Positions 8,210 through 15,210 of a DNA stretch of 18,290 bases are shown here, piece by piece; position 1 is the stretch's first letter, and each line of letters opens with the position of its first letter. Origin of the DNA: an uncultured Amylibacter sp. Its GTDB lineage: Bacteria > Pseudomonadota > Alphaproteobacteria > Rhodobacterales > Rhodobacteraceae. Under the pieces are notes generated by a model. It was not told the origin of the DNA. It saw nothing but the letters and a program-made list of their open reading frames with translations, and ran no database searches. The stretch spans positions 1-18,290 of the forward strand of contig CALDZS010000216.1 of the NCBI GenBank assembly GCA_937944065.1, given 5' to 3'. The position numbers and the translations under genes are program-made.

Positions 8210-8797
8210 CTATTCTTGTAGAGCTTCTACTTGGGTTTTGGTGTCCACTGCAAGACTTGCCTGCTGATCGGGTAAATCTGTCACATGGAAAGTGTATGAC
8301 AGGGTGATTGATTTAACAAATTTTGCTTCGATATCGTCTTTGATTTCAGGGTCGACGAAGAAACTTACGGGCATTTGTACACGTTCGCCAGGTTTTAGAA
8401 CCTGCATTTCGAAACAGAAGCAATCAATCTTGGTAAAATACGCACCCGCAGAATATGGGTATACATTGAAACTGGCCGTTCCAGCCACAGTTTCATCCGT
8501 CGGGTTGTAAGCCTCGTAAAATGCCAAACCTGTTTCACCAATCTTAATCTTCATTTTGCGTTCGACTGGTTTGAAATCCCAAGGCATGCCAGACTCGACG
8601 CTTCCGTCGAACCGAACATTTATGGTTTCGTCCAGAACAATATCGCTAGCCTTGACAGCAGTTTGTGTCACGCCACCAAACCCAGTCACACGGCAGAACC
8701 AATCGTAGAATGGTACCGATGCGAAAGACAATCCCAGCATCACGGCTGGAATAATTACAATGCGTTTTGCAAGCTTTGAGTTTGAACCTTCATTCAT
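8210..8797 (-). CDS. ctaG: cytochrome c oxidase copper chaperone, Cox11/CtaG
   Basis: Membrane-anchored periplasmic protein of 195 residues that delivers copper to the CuB site of subunit I. An N-terminal helix (about 12-30) is followed by Y-D-W-F-C35-R-V-T-G-F-G-G, which carries a conserved cysteine just outside the membrane. The copper-binding motif C126-F-C128-F-E is present, followed by the P-G-E-R-V-Q-M-P-V-x-F-F-V-D-P block. The ATG overlaps the stop of the preceding small membrane protein by 4 bases (8794-8797), so the pair is translationally coupled. All residues expected for function are present. Confidence 0.96.
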   Translation of the reverse strand: MNEGSNSKLAKRIVIIPAVMLGLSFASVPFYDWFCRVTGFGGVTQTAVKASDIVLDETINVRFDGSVESGMPWDFKPVERKMKIKIGETGLAFYEAYNPTDETVAGTASFNVYPYSAGAYFTKIDCFCFEMQVLKPGERVQMPVSFFVDPEIKDDIEAKFVKSITLSYTFHVTDLPDQQASLAVDTKTQVEALQE

Positions 8798-8976
8798 TTT
8801 GCATAACTCAGCGCGGGGCGCAGTACATGATCGGCAGCTTCCATATTATGGCCCGCCGTCATTTTTGCGATTGTGATCCCAAAAACCAGTGCAACAAATC
8901 CACCCAAAACCAGCCCAAGCATCAAATTGCTTTTGCCGCGTTTTTTGTGAAGGTCGTGATCTTTCTTGATGCTCAT
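8794..8976 (-). CDS. small single-span membrane protein of the cox cluster (CoxF-like)
   Basis: A 60-residue protein with a charged, His- and Lys-rich cytoplasmic start (residues 1-16, with D-H-D-L-H-K-K-R), one hydrophobic helix at about 18-38, and a short polar tail ending in tyrosine. It begins 2 bases after the ctaB stop and overlaps ctaG by ATGA, the position of the small CoxF-type open frame in other alphaproteobacterial oxidase clusters. Its role is not established from sequence. Position argues for a helper in heme or copper delivery or a small oxidase-associated subunit. It is a real gene by tight coupling on both sides and by its clean single-helix plan. Confidence 0.85.
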   Translation of the reverse strand: MSIKKDHDLHKKRGKSNLMLGLVLGGFVALVFGITIAKMTAGHNMEAADHVLRPALSYAK

Positions 8977-8978
8977 AT

Positions 8979-9929
8979 CTATATCCAGACGGGCCAGTAG
9001 GTTGGTGACAATTCCAGTGCACGCATCGCGGCCTCGACCAACAAGGCCGTAAACAAACCAAACAAATGCAACAAAGAAAAGCGGAACATTTTCCGCTCTG
9101 CAGCGTAGCTATCTGCAATGGCGGTATCTTCAGCCCTACCTAAAACACCCCAAGCGTGCTTGATAAACATAGCGCTTAAAACCACCGCGGCGACAAAATA
9201 AATTGGCCCACCAATGCTGGTAAATGATATGACCAATGCGATAGGTGCCAACAACAATGTATAGTACCACATTTGTCTACGTGTATGAGGTTTGCCGTGC
9301 GTAACGGTCATCATCGGTACACCTGCATCAGAATAATCTTCATTCATAAACAAGGCCAGCGCCCAGAAATGTGGTGGCGTCCACATAAAGATCACAGCGA
9401 ACATTAGAACGCTTTCGATCGCCACACCGCCCGTGGCCGCTGCCCAGCCCACCATCGGTGGGAACGCCCCTGCGGCACCACCAATGACGATGTTTTGCGG
9501 GGTCGAGCGTTTAAGCCACATCGAATAGACAACTGCGTAAAAGAATATCGTGAAAGCCAAGCAGAAAGCTGCGAACCAATTTGATGCCAGCCCCAACATG
9601 GCGACAGACAGAACTGACAACCACAAACCCATAATCATCGCCGAGTTCGCAGACACGCGCCCACTGGGCACGGGACGCGACTGCGTGCGTTTCATGATCT
9701 CGTCAATATCCGCATCCCACCACATGTTCAACGCACCAGAAGCACCGGCCCCCAGGGCAATGAACAAAATGGATGAAAAGGCCAGAATGAACGGCATCGG
9801 TACAGGCGCTACGATCAGGCCAACAGCTGCTGTGAAAACAACAAGAGTCATCACACGCGGCTTTAGCAACGCATAATAATCGCCAAACTCTGCGTCATAG
9901 GTGTTCTGCGTCACAGTTGCATCTGTCAT
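8979..9929 (-). CDS. ctaB: heme O synthase (protoheme IX farnesyltransferase)
   Basis: Polytopic inner-membrane prenyltransferase (also called cyoE or cox10) that adds a farnesyl group to heme b to give heme O, the precursor of heme A. At 316 residues it has the length of the family. The UbiA-type first aspartate motif is N68-M-W-W-D72-A-D-I-D76 followed by M-K-R-T-Q-S-R-P-V-P-S-G-R. The second conserved loop carries E-D-Y-S-D-A-G-V-P-M-M. Eight or nine hydrophobic helices can be traced. It lies 47 bases after ctaC. No strong Shine-Dalgarno precedes ATG 9929; the best candidate, GGTG, lies inside a small inverted repeat. Confidence 0.96.
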   Translation of the reverse strand: MTDATVTQNTYDAEFGDYYALLKPRVMTLVVFTAAVGLIVAPVPMPFILAFSSILFIALGAGASGALNMWWDADIDEIMKRTQSRPVPSGRVSANSAMIMGLWLSVLSVAMLGLASNWFAAFCLAFTIFFYAVVYSMWLKRSTPQNIVIGGAAGAFPPMVGWAAATGGVAIESVLMFAVIFMWTPPHFWALALFMNEDYSDAGVPMMTVTHGKPHTRRQMWYYTLLLAPIALVISFTSIGGPIYFVAAVVLSAMFIKHAWGVLGRAEDTAIADSYAAERKMFRFSLLHLFGLFTALLVEAAMRALELSPTYWPVWI

Positions 9930-9931
9930 AA

Positions 9932-9963
9932 ATCACCAAATGGCGTGATGGGCCCAAGGGGCC
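9932..9963 (-). promoter_or_regulatory. two adjacent inverted repeats in the ctaC-ctaB spacer
   Basis: GGCCC/GGGCC arms (9951-9955 and 9959-9963, 3-base loop) and ATCAC/GTGAT arms (9932-9936 and 9945-9949, 8-base loop) sit side by side just before the ctaB start. On the mRNA the second hairpin would cover the only GG-rich stretch near the ctaB start codon. There is no T-run, so it is not a terminator. It could be an mRNA processing or translation-control structure; short arms make chance possible. Confidence 0.3.
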
Positions 9964-9976
9964 GATCTCCGTTGGA

Positions 9977-10837
9977 TTACTTTGAAGCAAGCTTTACCAA
10001 ACGCGGCGTGCCTGCATATTCTTTGATCGCACCGTCAAGCCATGCTTCGTACACTTCTTGCGAAACAACCTTCACAGTGATCGGCATGTAAGTGTGGTCT
10101 TTACCGCAAAGCTCTGAACACTGACCGAAGTACACGCCTTCTTTTTCAACGTTGAACCACAACTCGGCCAAACGACCAGGAACCGCATCTTGTTTCACAC
10201 CAAACGCTGGGATAGTCCAAGCGTGGATTACATCGGCGCCTGTGACTTGCACGACGATTGTTTTATTCACTGGGATAACTAGGGCGGTATCGGTTGCCAA
10301 AAGATACTCGTCAGCGGCATAGCCATATTCAGCCAAATCGCCACGATCCAACATATAGCTGTCGAAACCAAATCCGTGATCCACATACTCGTGTGTCCAA
10401 TACCACTGGTTACCAGTTGCTTTGATTGTGATGTCAGCCTCTGGGATTTCCATTTGCTTGAACAACAAGTTCAGGCTGAACGGGATGATCGCAAGCAAGA
10501 TCAGAACTGGGATCAACGTCCATGCAATCTCGATCTTTGTGTTATGAGTGAATGTCGCAGGAACCGGATTACGCTTGGCGTTGTAGCGATAAACACACCA
10601 CAGCAGCAACGCCGTTACAAACAGCGAGATAACTGTGATCAAAATCAACAAAAGATTATCATACCAGTGAATGTCGTGCGCAACTTCGGTCACGGCAGGC
10701 TGCCAGCCCATCAATTTGTCCACAGGTTTGCCGATTGTTTCCAAACCTTGAATATTGTCTTGTGCGAAACTGGCAGTCGCCAATCCCAAACCAGTCAAAC
10801 CAGCGCCAAATCCGTTTAAAACTTGCTTCACGTTCAT
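9977..10837 (-). CDS. ctaC: cytochrome c oxidase subunit II
   Basis: Subunit II of the aa3-type oxidase, 286 residues, carrying the CuA centre that takes electrons from cytochrome c. A signal peptide ends near S-F-A25. TM1 (about 61-82) and TM2 (about 104-126) follow, then the periplasmic cupredoxin domain with the aromatic W145-Y-W segment. All CuA ligands are visible: H205, C240, E242, C244, H248 and M251. There is no C-terminal heme c domain, which separates it from caa3-type enzymes. It is the first gene of the minus-strand run and faces tldD across a 183-base AT-rich gap. GGAAG lies 6 bases before ATG 10837. A TTGGC/GCCAA inverted repeat (10857-10872) lies in its leader. Confidence 0.97.
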   Translation of the reverse strand: MNVKQVLNGFGAGLTGLGLATASFAQDNIQGLETIGKPVDKLMGWQPAVTEVAHDIHWYDNLLLILITVISLFVTALLLWCVYRYNAKRNPVPATFTHNTKIEIAWTLIPVLILLAIIPFSLNLLFKQMEIPEADITIKATGNQWYWTHEYVDHGFGFDSYMLDRGDLAEYGYAADEYLLATDTALVIPVNKTIVVQVTGADVIHAWTIPAFGVKQDAVPGRLAELWFNVEKEGVYFGQCSELCGKDHTYMPITVKVVSQEVYEAWLDGAIKEYAGTPRLVKLASK

Positions 10838-11020
10838 CTGTTTCTTCCCGTATTCCTTGGCGCGTAGGCCAAAATTTTAAAAGCTTCTTGTATGATTAAG
10901 AATCTTTCGTTGTGTCTTTGCCCCGAAAAACCATAATAAGCATTAAAGAACAAGCTTTCACTTTGCGGCATACCGCCGCTCTTGGCCCCTTTTGCCAGTA
11001 TTCAGGACAAAGATAAAGTT
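10838..11020. promoter_or_regulatory. divergent promoter region between ctaC and tldD
   Basis: This AT-rich gap must hold promoters in both directions. Besides the tldD promoter candidate listed separately it contains an inverted repeat TTGGC-N6-GCCAA at 10857-10872 in the ctaC leader, an AAAATTTT palindrome at 10871-10878, and two AAGCTT sites about 70 bases apart in partly inverted flanks. I could not pick out a convincing -35/-10 pair for ctaC. Confidence 0.55.
10910..10937 (+). promoter_or_regulatory. putative sigma-70 promoter for tldD
   Basis: TTGTGT at 10910-10915 and CATAAT at 10932-10937 are separated by 16 bases. The -10 box matches the consensus at five of six positions, the -35 at three. 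Transcription would start near 10944, leaving an untranslated leader of about 75 bases before ATG 11021. Confidence 0.4.
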
Positions 11021-12448
11021 ATGACCGAAGAAATCACTCCATTTCGTCCCTTTGAAACAGATTTAGATCAATCCGCTGCCCTGACAACTCTACAGGCTGC
11101 GACAAATGGGGCAGATGATGGCGAGCTATTTTTGGAACGCCGCCGCTCTGAAGCATTGGTGTACACAGATCAAAATCTAAAGACGGCCAGTTACAACGCC
11201 TCTGAAGGTATGGGAATTCGGGCTGTGCACGGTGAAACCGCTGGATATGCGCACACAACGACTTTGACAGAAGCGGCATTGAAACGCGCGGCTGAAACCG
11301 CGCGCTTGGCGGTCGGCACCGGTGGTGGCACCCTGTCGCCCGGCCCACAACCCACCAATCAGCGTCTCTATACCGATGCCGACCCGATGGGAGATGCAGA
11401 ATTCTCGGTAAAGATCGAAACATTGCAAGAGATTGATGCCTATGCCCGTGAACTCGATCCGCGCGTTGTCCAAGTATCGGCTACACTGTCAGCCAGTTTG
11501 CAAGAGGTGGAAATCCTACGTCCCGAAGGCACATCCGTGCGCGATGTGCGCCCAATGAGCCGTCTTAATGTGTCAGTGATCGTCGACGATAATGGTCGTC
11601 GCGAAAGTGGTGGCGCTGGCGGAGGTGGACGGTATGGCCTGCACGCATTGATCCAACCTGAACACTGGAAACCCCAAGTGGCCGAGGCATTGCGCATCGC
11701 GTTGGTCAACATCGCAGCCGAACCGGCCCCCGCTGGAGTTTTTGACATCGCACTTGGATCAGGTTGGCCAGGTATCTTGTTACACGAGGCGGTAGGCCAC
11801 GGATTAGAAGGCGATTTTAACCGCAAAGAAACTTCTGCTTTCGCAGGGTTGATGGGCAAACGCGTTGCGTCCAAGGGCGTGACGGTTCTGGATGATGGCA
11901 CAATCCCAGATCGTCGCGGATCGATCAGCTTTGATGATGAAGGCACGCAATCGCAAAAGAACGTTTTGATCGATGACGGAATTCTGGTCGGCTTTATGCA
12001 AGACCGCCAAAACGCGCGCCTAATGGGCGTTGATCCCACCGGCAACGGACGTCGCGAAAGCTATCAACACGCGCCAATGCCGCGGATGACTAATACGTAT
12101 ATGCTGGGCGGTGATGCCAAACGCGAGGATATCGTGGCAGATTTGAAAGACGGCATCTACGCAGTTGGCTTTGGCGGCGGTCAAGTGGATATCACCAACG
12201 GCAAGTTCGTATTTTCGTGTACCGAAGCGTATCGTGTCAAAAACGGTAAGATCGGCGCGCCCGTCAAAGGGGCAACCCTGATCGGCGACGGCGCTACGGC
12301 ACTGAAAAATATCCGCGCTATCGGCAATGACATGGAGCTGGACCCTGGTATGGGCAATTGCGGAAAGGCCGGACAATGGGTCCCTGTTGGGGTGGGCCAG
12401 CCAACATTGTTGATCGGTGGACTGACAGTGGGCGGCAGTCAGGTTTAA
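11021..12448 (+). CDS. tldD: TldD family metalloprotease
   Basis: Cytosolic zinc metalloprotease subunit that normally works with TldE (PmbA) on unfolded or modified peptides. TldE is not in this window. With the start at ATG 11021 the protein has 475 residues and begins M-T-E-E-I-T-P-F-R-P-F, as usual for the family. The frame is also open to a TTG at 10982, but that has no ribosome site. The zinc motif is H255-E-A-V-G-H260 followed by G-L-E-G-D-F-N, and the late F-S-C-T-E-A-Y segment supplies the conserved cysteine. Glycine-rich loops flank it, as in other members. A weak AGGA lies 13 bases before the start. It is divergent from ctaC, a linkage common in Rhodobacterales. Confidence 0.95.
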   Translation: MTEEITPFRPFETDLDQSAALTTLQAATNGADDGELFLERRRSEALVYTDQNLKTASYNASEGMGIRAVHGETAGYAHTTTLTEAALKRAAETARLAVGTGGGTLSPGPQPTNQRLYTDADPMGDAEFSVKIETLQEIDAYARELDPRVVQVSATLSASLQEVEILRPEGTSVRDVRPMSRLNVSVIVDDNGRRESGGAGGGGRYGLHALIQPEHWKPQVAEALRIALVNIAAEPAPAGVFDIALGSGWPGILLHEAVGHGLEGDFNRKETSAFAGLMGKRVASKGVTVLDDGTIPDRRGSISFDDEGTQSQKNVLIDDGILVGFMQDRQNARLMGVDPTGNGRRESYQHAPMPRMTNTYMLGGDAKREDIVADLKDGIYAVGFGGGQVDITNGKFVFSCTEAYRVKNGKIGAPVKGATLIGDGATALKNIRAIGNDMELDPGMGNCGKAGQWVPVGVGQPTLLIGGLTVGGSQV

Positions 12449-12456
12449 GGTACCGC

Positions 12457-12711
12457 ATGAAACAGTATATGGTTGTCGAACGGTTTAAAGACCATTGCTG
12501 GGAGGCAGCCTATGCACGCTTTCACACCTCTGGGCGGCTTTTGCCCGATGGACTGAAATACATTCAGTCCTGGCCTAACAAAGACCAAAACGTCTGCTTT
12601 CAATTGATGGAAACCGATGATGTGGAATTGTTCGATCTGTGGTTCGCGCGATGGAACGACCTTGTTGATTTTACACTCGTTCCTGTGGACGCCAAAGATG
12701 TGAACAGCTGA
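12457..12711 (+). CDS. DUF3303 family small protein
   Basis: An 84-residue soluble protein beginning M-K-Q-Y-M-V-V-E-R-F-K. The family hallmarks are present: G-R-L-L-P-D-G-L near 25-32, S-W in the next strand, C-F-Q-L-M-E in the middle, then W-x-x-R-W-N-D-L-V-D-F and V-P-V near the end. The likely fold is a small alpha/beta barrel-like domain of the kind seen in monooxygenase-like ferredoxin folds, but no function is known to me. It starts 8 bases after the tldD stop, so it is probably co-transcribed with tldD. The frame is open further upstream inside tldD; ATG 12457 is chosen because it matches family N-termini. Confidence 0.85.
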   Translation: MKQYMVVERFKDHCWEAAYARFHTSGRLLPDGLKYIQSWPNKDQNVCFQLMETDDVELFDLWFARWNDLVDFTLVPVDAKDVNS

Positions 12712-12817
12712 TCAGTTTGGAAACAAGTTAGGGGTTGATTCATGTTAGGATCCGCCAGCAAAATGATCCCACGTAAGGGTAAGGTTGGGTAGGAGGCCAG
12801 GGTTCCTTCCACAAGCG

Positions 12818-13408
12818 CTAATCACTTTCCCACATTCGCTCCATCGGTTGCCATGGCGACATCGGTTTGCTCTGCATGCTATGGAACTCAAAATAACAGC
12901 CACCACCTATGCCTTGGTCATAATCTCGACTGATTGGTAAACCAGAGAGGTGACAAAACAAAAGTGTACCAACCCCTCCGTGCCCGACAAACAAAATGTC
13001 GCCATCGGGATGTGAACGTATGCATTCTTGAACCTCAGTTGCAATTCTGGACTGTGCAATAGCGGCAGTCTCCCATCCTCTCACACTTGTATCTGGATGG
13101 GCAAAAAATTGATCTACGACCGCTTCAAATTCAGTTGACGGTAAAAAAACTGTGGCGCTGCGATCATTCTCATGCATTTTTTTCCGAACAATCAAACTGC
13201 ACCCAAGCGTCTCAGCCAGAGGATTGGCAGTTTCAAGTGCCTTGGTCTCTGCGCTGCTGACCACAAGTTTTGTACCCGTGAGACAGCCCGAATTAGCGAC
13301 TGCGGCCACTCGGCTTTGCCCAAGCATATTTAGTGACCAATCCCGGATGTCTTTGTGGGGATCAATCCGTACTTGCGGATGTGAAAGATATCTAATTGTT
13401 CGCTGCAT
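12818..13408 (-). CDS. histidine phosphatase family protein with altered RHG motif
   Basis: A 196-residue protein of the phosphoglycerate-mutase/histidine-phosphatase superfamily. The expected arginine-histidine-glycine triad is replaced by S9-H10-P11 in Y-L-S-H-P-Q-V, so the phospho-acceptor His10 stays but the flanking arginine is lost. The downstream S-S-A-E-T-K-A-L-E-T-A block (51-61) takes the place of the usual S-P-L-x-R-A-x-Q-T-A. A probable acid Glu80 follows, and the second catalytic histidine is His143 in V-G-H-G-G-V. I recall alphaproteobacterial relatives with T-H-P or S-H-P at this spot, so this looks like a subfamily trait. It is convergent with the DUF3303 gene and divergent from the array. 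Substrate unknown. Confidence 0.85.
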   Translation of the reverse strand: MQRTIRYLSHPQVRIDPHKDIRDWSLNMLGQSRVAAVANSGCLTGTKLVVSSAETKALETANPLAETLGCSLIVRKKMHENDRSATVFLPSTEFEAVVDQFFAHPDTSVRGWETAAIAQSRIATEVQECIRSHPDGDILFVGHGGVGTLLFCHLSGLPISRDYDQGIGGGCYFEFHSMQSKPMSPWQPMERMWESD

Positions 13409-13433
13409 ATCTCCACTGTTTCATAAAATCCTA

Positions 13434-13449
13434 GGCCCGCAAAGCGGCC
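13434..13449. other. GC-rich hairpin between the phosphatase gene and the array
   Basis: GGCCCGC (13434-13440) and GCGGCC (13444-13449) form a six-pair stem with one bulged C and an AAA loop. It lies in the 103-base divergent gap, 25 bases upstream of the phosphatase ATG. No T-run follows in the plus direction. It may be an operator or a leader structure; its role is not known. Confidence 0.3.
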
Positions 13450-13467
13450 ACTCTCTGAAATTATTAC

Positions 13468-13482
13468 TGCGAATGACTCGCA
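13468..13482. promoter_or_regulatory. inverted repeat at the -35 position of the array promoter (putative operator)
   Basis: TGCGA-ATGAC-TCGCA is a perfect 5-base inverted repeat with a 5-base spacer. Its right arm covers the place where a -35 box would lie for the TATATA element at 13500, and no good -35 consensus is present there. That arrangement suits a regulator-bound site. Five-base arms can arise by chance. Confidence 0.3.
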
Positions 13483-13499
13483 ACTAGCGCAATCGTACC

Positions 13500-13507
13500 T
13501 ATATAAA
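13500..13507 (+). promoter_or_regulatory. putative -10 element for the array, suggesting leaderless transcription
   Basis: TATATAAA lies only 4 to 11 bases before ATG 13512. If TATATA (13500-13505) is the -10 box, transcription would begin at about 13512, on the start codon itself. No Shine-Dalgarno-like sequence precedes this ATG, which agrees with a leaderless start. A -35 consensus at the right distance is missing. Confidence 0.4.
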
Positions 13508-13511
13508 CATC

Positions 13512-13976
13512 ATGAAACGCAGAGAATTTATTGCTTCGGTTGGTGCAGTTGCGGCTGTTCCGATGATCCCAAAGGCCGCACTTGCGGGAACTGGCATAGC
13601 ACCAGCTGTGCTGGCGCGTGGCGAGCATTTGGCGTCACTTTGGGTGCACTCGTCGGCGACAATGTTTAAAAATGCGCTACAACTGGACGCCAAAACTGCA
13701 ACCTCGCTATTTGATGCGCTAACCAAACAAGGTGTGTTGGGACAGGCCAACAGGTTTGGCGTCGCACGTGTCGTTGTGCCTTACTACGAAACACCCGCCT
13801 TTTTACTGCGTCAAAGGCTTGCAGCGACTAAAGCAAGGATTGCGACTTCGACGTCAAAATCCCCGCACACGGATTTTGCAGAAAAAATAGAGACGATTGG
13901 TGAACGTATTTTACAAGACGATCCAACCACAGAAATTACAGACACGGCTGAACGGGAATACGATGAACCGGCGTGA
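13512..13976 (+). CDS. Tat-signal small protein, array member 1
   Basis: Unrecognised 154-residue protein. The N-terminus M-K-R3-R4-E-F, a mild hydrophobic stretch with P17 and P20, and A-L-A25 as a probable cleavage site look like a twin-arginine signal. The core (about 35-95) has the pattern F-x-x-x-L-x-L-D-x-x-x-A-x-x-L-F-x-x-L-x-x-x-G-V-L, as in a helix-turn-helix, followed by G-V-A-R-V and Y-E-T-P. A Lys/Arg-rich stretch, a short helix F-A-E-K-I-E-T-I and an acidic end with many Asp, Glu and Thr complete it. ATG 13512 has no Shine-Dalgarno and may be leaderless. It overlaps member 2 by 14 bases, the longest junction inside the array. Export is predicted, not shown; no enzyme motif is visible. 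Confidence 0.8.
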   Translation: MKRREFIASVGAVAAVPMIPKAALAGTGIAPAVLARGEHLASLWVHSSATMFKNALQLDAKTATSLFDALTKQGVLGQANRFGVARVVVPYYETPAFLLRQRLAATKARIATSTSKSPHTDFAEKIETIGERILQDDPTTEITDTAEREYDEPA

Positions 13977-14343
13977 ATTTGGAAAAAGCATGGCTGCGGT
14001 GGCAGTACTCCCCGCAATTCCTGCCAGCATTGGCACGTCCGCGCATGCCGCAGCAGTTGCCAAGTTTCCGTACACATATGCCGCCTATATGTGTCAGGCA
14101 CAAAAGCAAACATCTGTGGCGTTCTTGCGAAATGTATTGGGTTACGATGCAAAGCTTGCACAATCCATCCATGCAAGATTATTGGCGAATAGAGTGTTTG
14201 TCCCTGCGGCAGTTAAGGCCGCGCAGGCTGGGGCCAAACCGATGAAAGTGGCGCGTAAAGCCCCGCCCAAATCGCCCAATGTCGATCTGATCGAGAAAGC
14301 CGAAGACTATCTATTTGAAGCTGAAGACGAGACTGAAGCATGA
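13963..14343 (+). CDS. Tat-signal small protein, array member 2
   Basis: Unrecognised 126-residue protein, the shortest of the array. It starts M-N-R3-R4-E-F-G-K, keeps P17 and P20, and has the best signal-peptidase site of the set, A-H-A29. The core has Y-A-A-Y in place of the tryptophan seen in members 3 to 6, then F-L-R-N-V-L-G-Y-D-A-K-L-A-Q-S-I-H. A basic linker (K-P-M-K-V-A-R-K) leads to a helix D-L-I-E-K-A-E-D and a strongly acidic end. The start ATG 13963 lies inside the end of member 1, preceded by GGGA; the frame continues upstream, but this start aligns exactly with its paralogues. Function not known; a role shared with the other members is inferred from the common plan. Confidence 0.78.
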   Translation: MNRREFGKSMAAVAVLPAIPASIGTSAHAAAVAKFPYTYAAYMCQAQKQTSVAFLRNVLGYDAKLAQSIHARLLANRVFVPAAVKAAQAGAKPMKVARKAPPKSPNVDLIEKAEDYLFEAEDETEA

Positions 14344-14774
14344 ACCGCCGTCAGATTTTGCAAAGCATCAGTGCGACTGCAGCCCTACCAATGATGCCAA
14401 AGGCAGCCATTGCTGCGCTGCCCAGCACACCGCCTGCCCTGTTACGGCAAGCAACTATTTGGGCGGGATTGTGGGGCAATACCTCGATTAGCACATTAAA
14501 AGACTGTTTCTACCTGTCCGACGATCAAACGAGCGCGCTGATACGAGATTTGGTCCGCGATGGCGTCATAAACACCCCTGCCCGCAACGGTGTAGCGCGC
14601 GTACTGAAGCAACATTATGAAAGCCCATTGGCAAGTGTTCAGGCACACGCAAAAGAAACTGTGGCTGAAACGGTTGAGAAACCAAAGCCAAAAGATATCT
14701 TAGATCGTGTCGTAAAAGAAAACATCGATCAAGACCAGCAGACAGAGACAATAGACGAGGATCGCAATGAATAG
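14340..14774 (+). CDS. Tat-signal small protein, array member 3
   Basis: Unrecognised 144-residue protein. Signal-like start M-N-R3-R4-Q-I-L-Q-S with P17, P20 and A-I-A25. The core contains I-W-A-G-L-W, then L-K-D-C-F-Y-L-S-D-D-Q-T-S-A-L-I-R-D-L-V and G-V-I, a helix-turn-helix-like pattern, and one cysteine. The following N-G-V-A-R-V and Y-E-S-P match member 1 closely, so the two form a subgroup. The tail is a lysine-proline linker, a short helix D-I-L-D-R-V-V, then an acidic end. It overlaps member 2 by ATGA and member 4 by 8 bases. No clear Shine-Dalgarno is present, so translation probably depends on reinitiation. Confidence 0.8.
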   Translation: MNRRQILQSISATAALPMMPKAAIAALPSTPPALLRQATIWAGLWGNTSISTLKDCFYLSDDQTSALIRDLVRDGVINTPARNGVARVLKQHYESPLASVQAHAKETVAETVEKPKPKDILDRVVKENIDQDQQTETIDEDRNE

Positions 14775-15210
14775 ACGTAAATTTACTCAGGCTCTAGGCG
14801 CTTTGTTTGCCTTACCCGCAATACCGGCAAAGGCGCTGACTGCTGCGCCTGCGGCGGCGGCAACAGCCATTCCGAATGCATCACGGTTCTGGGCAATTTA
14901 CATGTCGCAACTGCATGGCACAGTCAGCCCCGCAACGTTAGCAAATATGACAGGTATCAGCCAAAGTGCTGCGCGTGGGCATTTGTCCAGCATGATCGCC
15001 GACGGCGTGATTAAACCCCAAAACCTAATCCAACGAGCGGCCCAGGCGAAAGCGCCAGCCCGCGCGCGAGCAGAAAACACGAAATTAGAGTTGCGTGAAA
15101 AATTGCAGAAATTTGCGGAGAAACCAGTAGAAGCTCCCAAAGAGATTGATCCCGTTGAGCTGGAATTCAAAGAGCCCGCCAATGACGACCAAGAACAGGT
15201 TACGTCATGA
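14767..15210 (+). CDS. Tat-signal small protein, array member 4
   Basis: Unrecognised 147-residue protein starting M-N-R3-R4-K-F-T-Q-A, with P17 and P20. Position 25 is threonine (A-L-T), not the usual alanine, but an alanine-rich stretch just after it offers later cleavage sites. Its core is the clearest helix-turn-helix of the array: P-A-T-L-A-N-M-T-G-I-S-Q-S-A-A-R-G-H-L-S-S-M, then A-D-G-V-I, close to the winged-helix pattern at the end of DprA. A basic Ala/Arg linker, a charged helix L-R-E-K-L-Q-K-F and an acidic tail follow. GAGG lies 6 bases before ATG 14767, the best ribosome site in the array. Function unknown. Confidence 0.8.
   Translation: MNRRKFTQALGALFALPAIPAKALTAAPAAAATAIPNASRFWAIYMSQLHGTVSPATLANMTGISQSAARGHLSSMIADGVIKPQNLIQRAAQAKAPARARAENTKLELREKLQKFAEKPVEAPKEIDPVELEFKEPANDDQEQVTS

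Noticed and set aside
10982..11020. Upstream TTG start adding 13 residues to TldD
   Set aside because: No ribosome site precedes it, and ATG 11021 gives an N-terminus that fits the family.
11440..12045. Minus-strand open frame of 201 codons opposite tldD
   Set aside because: Antisense to a strongly conserved gene and without recognisable features.
12748..12810. GGATC/GATCC and GGAGG/CCTTCC hairpins between DUF3303 and the phosphatase gene as terminators
   Set aside because: Stems are short or bulged and no T-run follows on either strand. The 106-base convergent gap shows nothing else.
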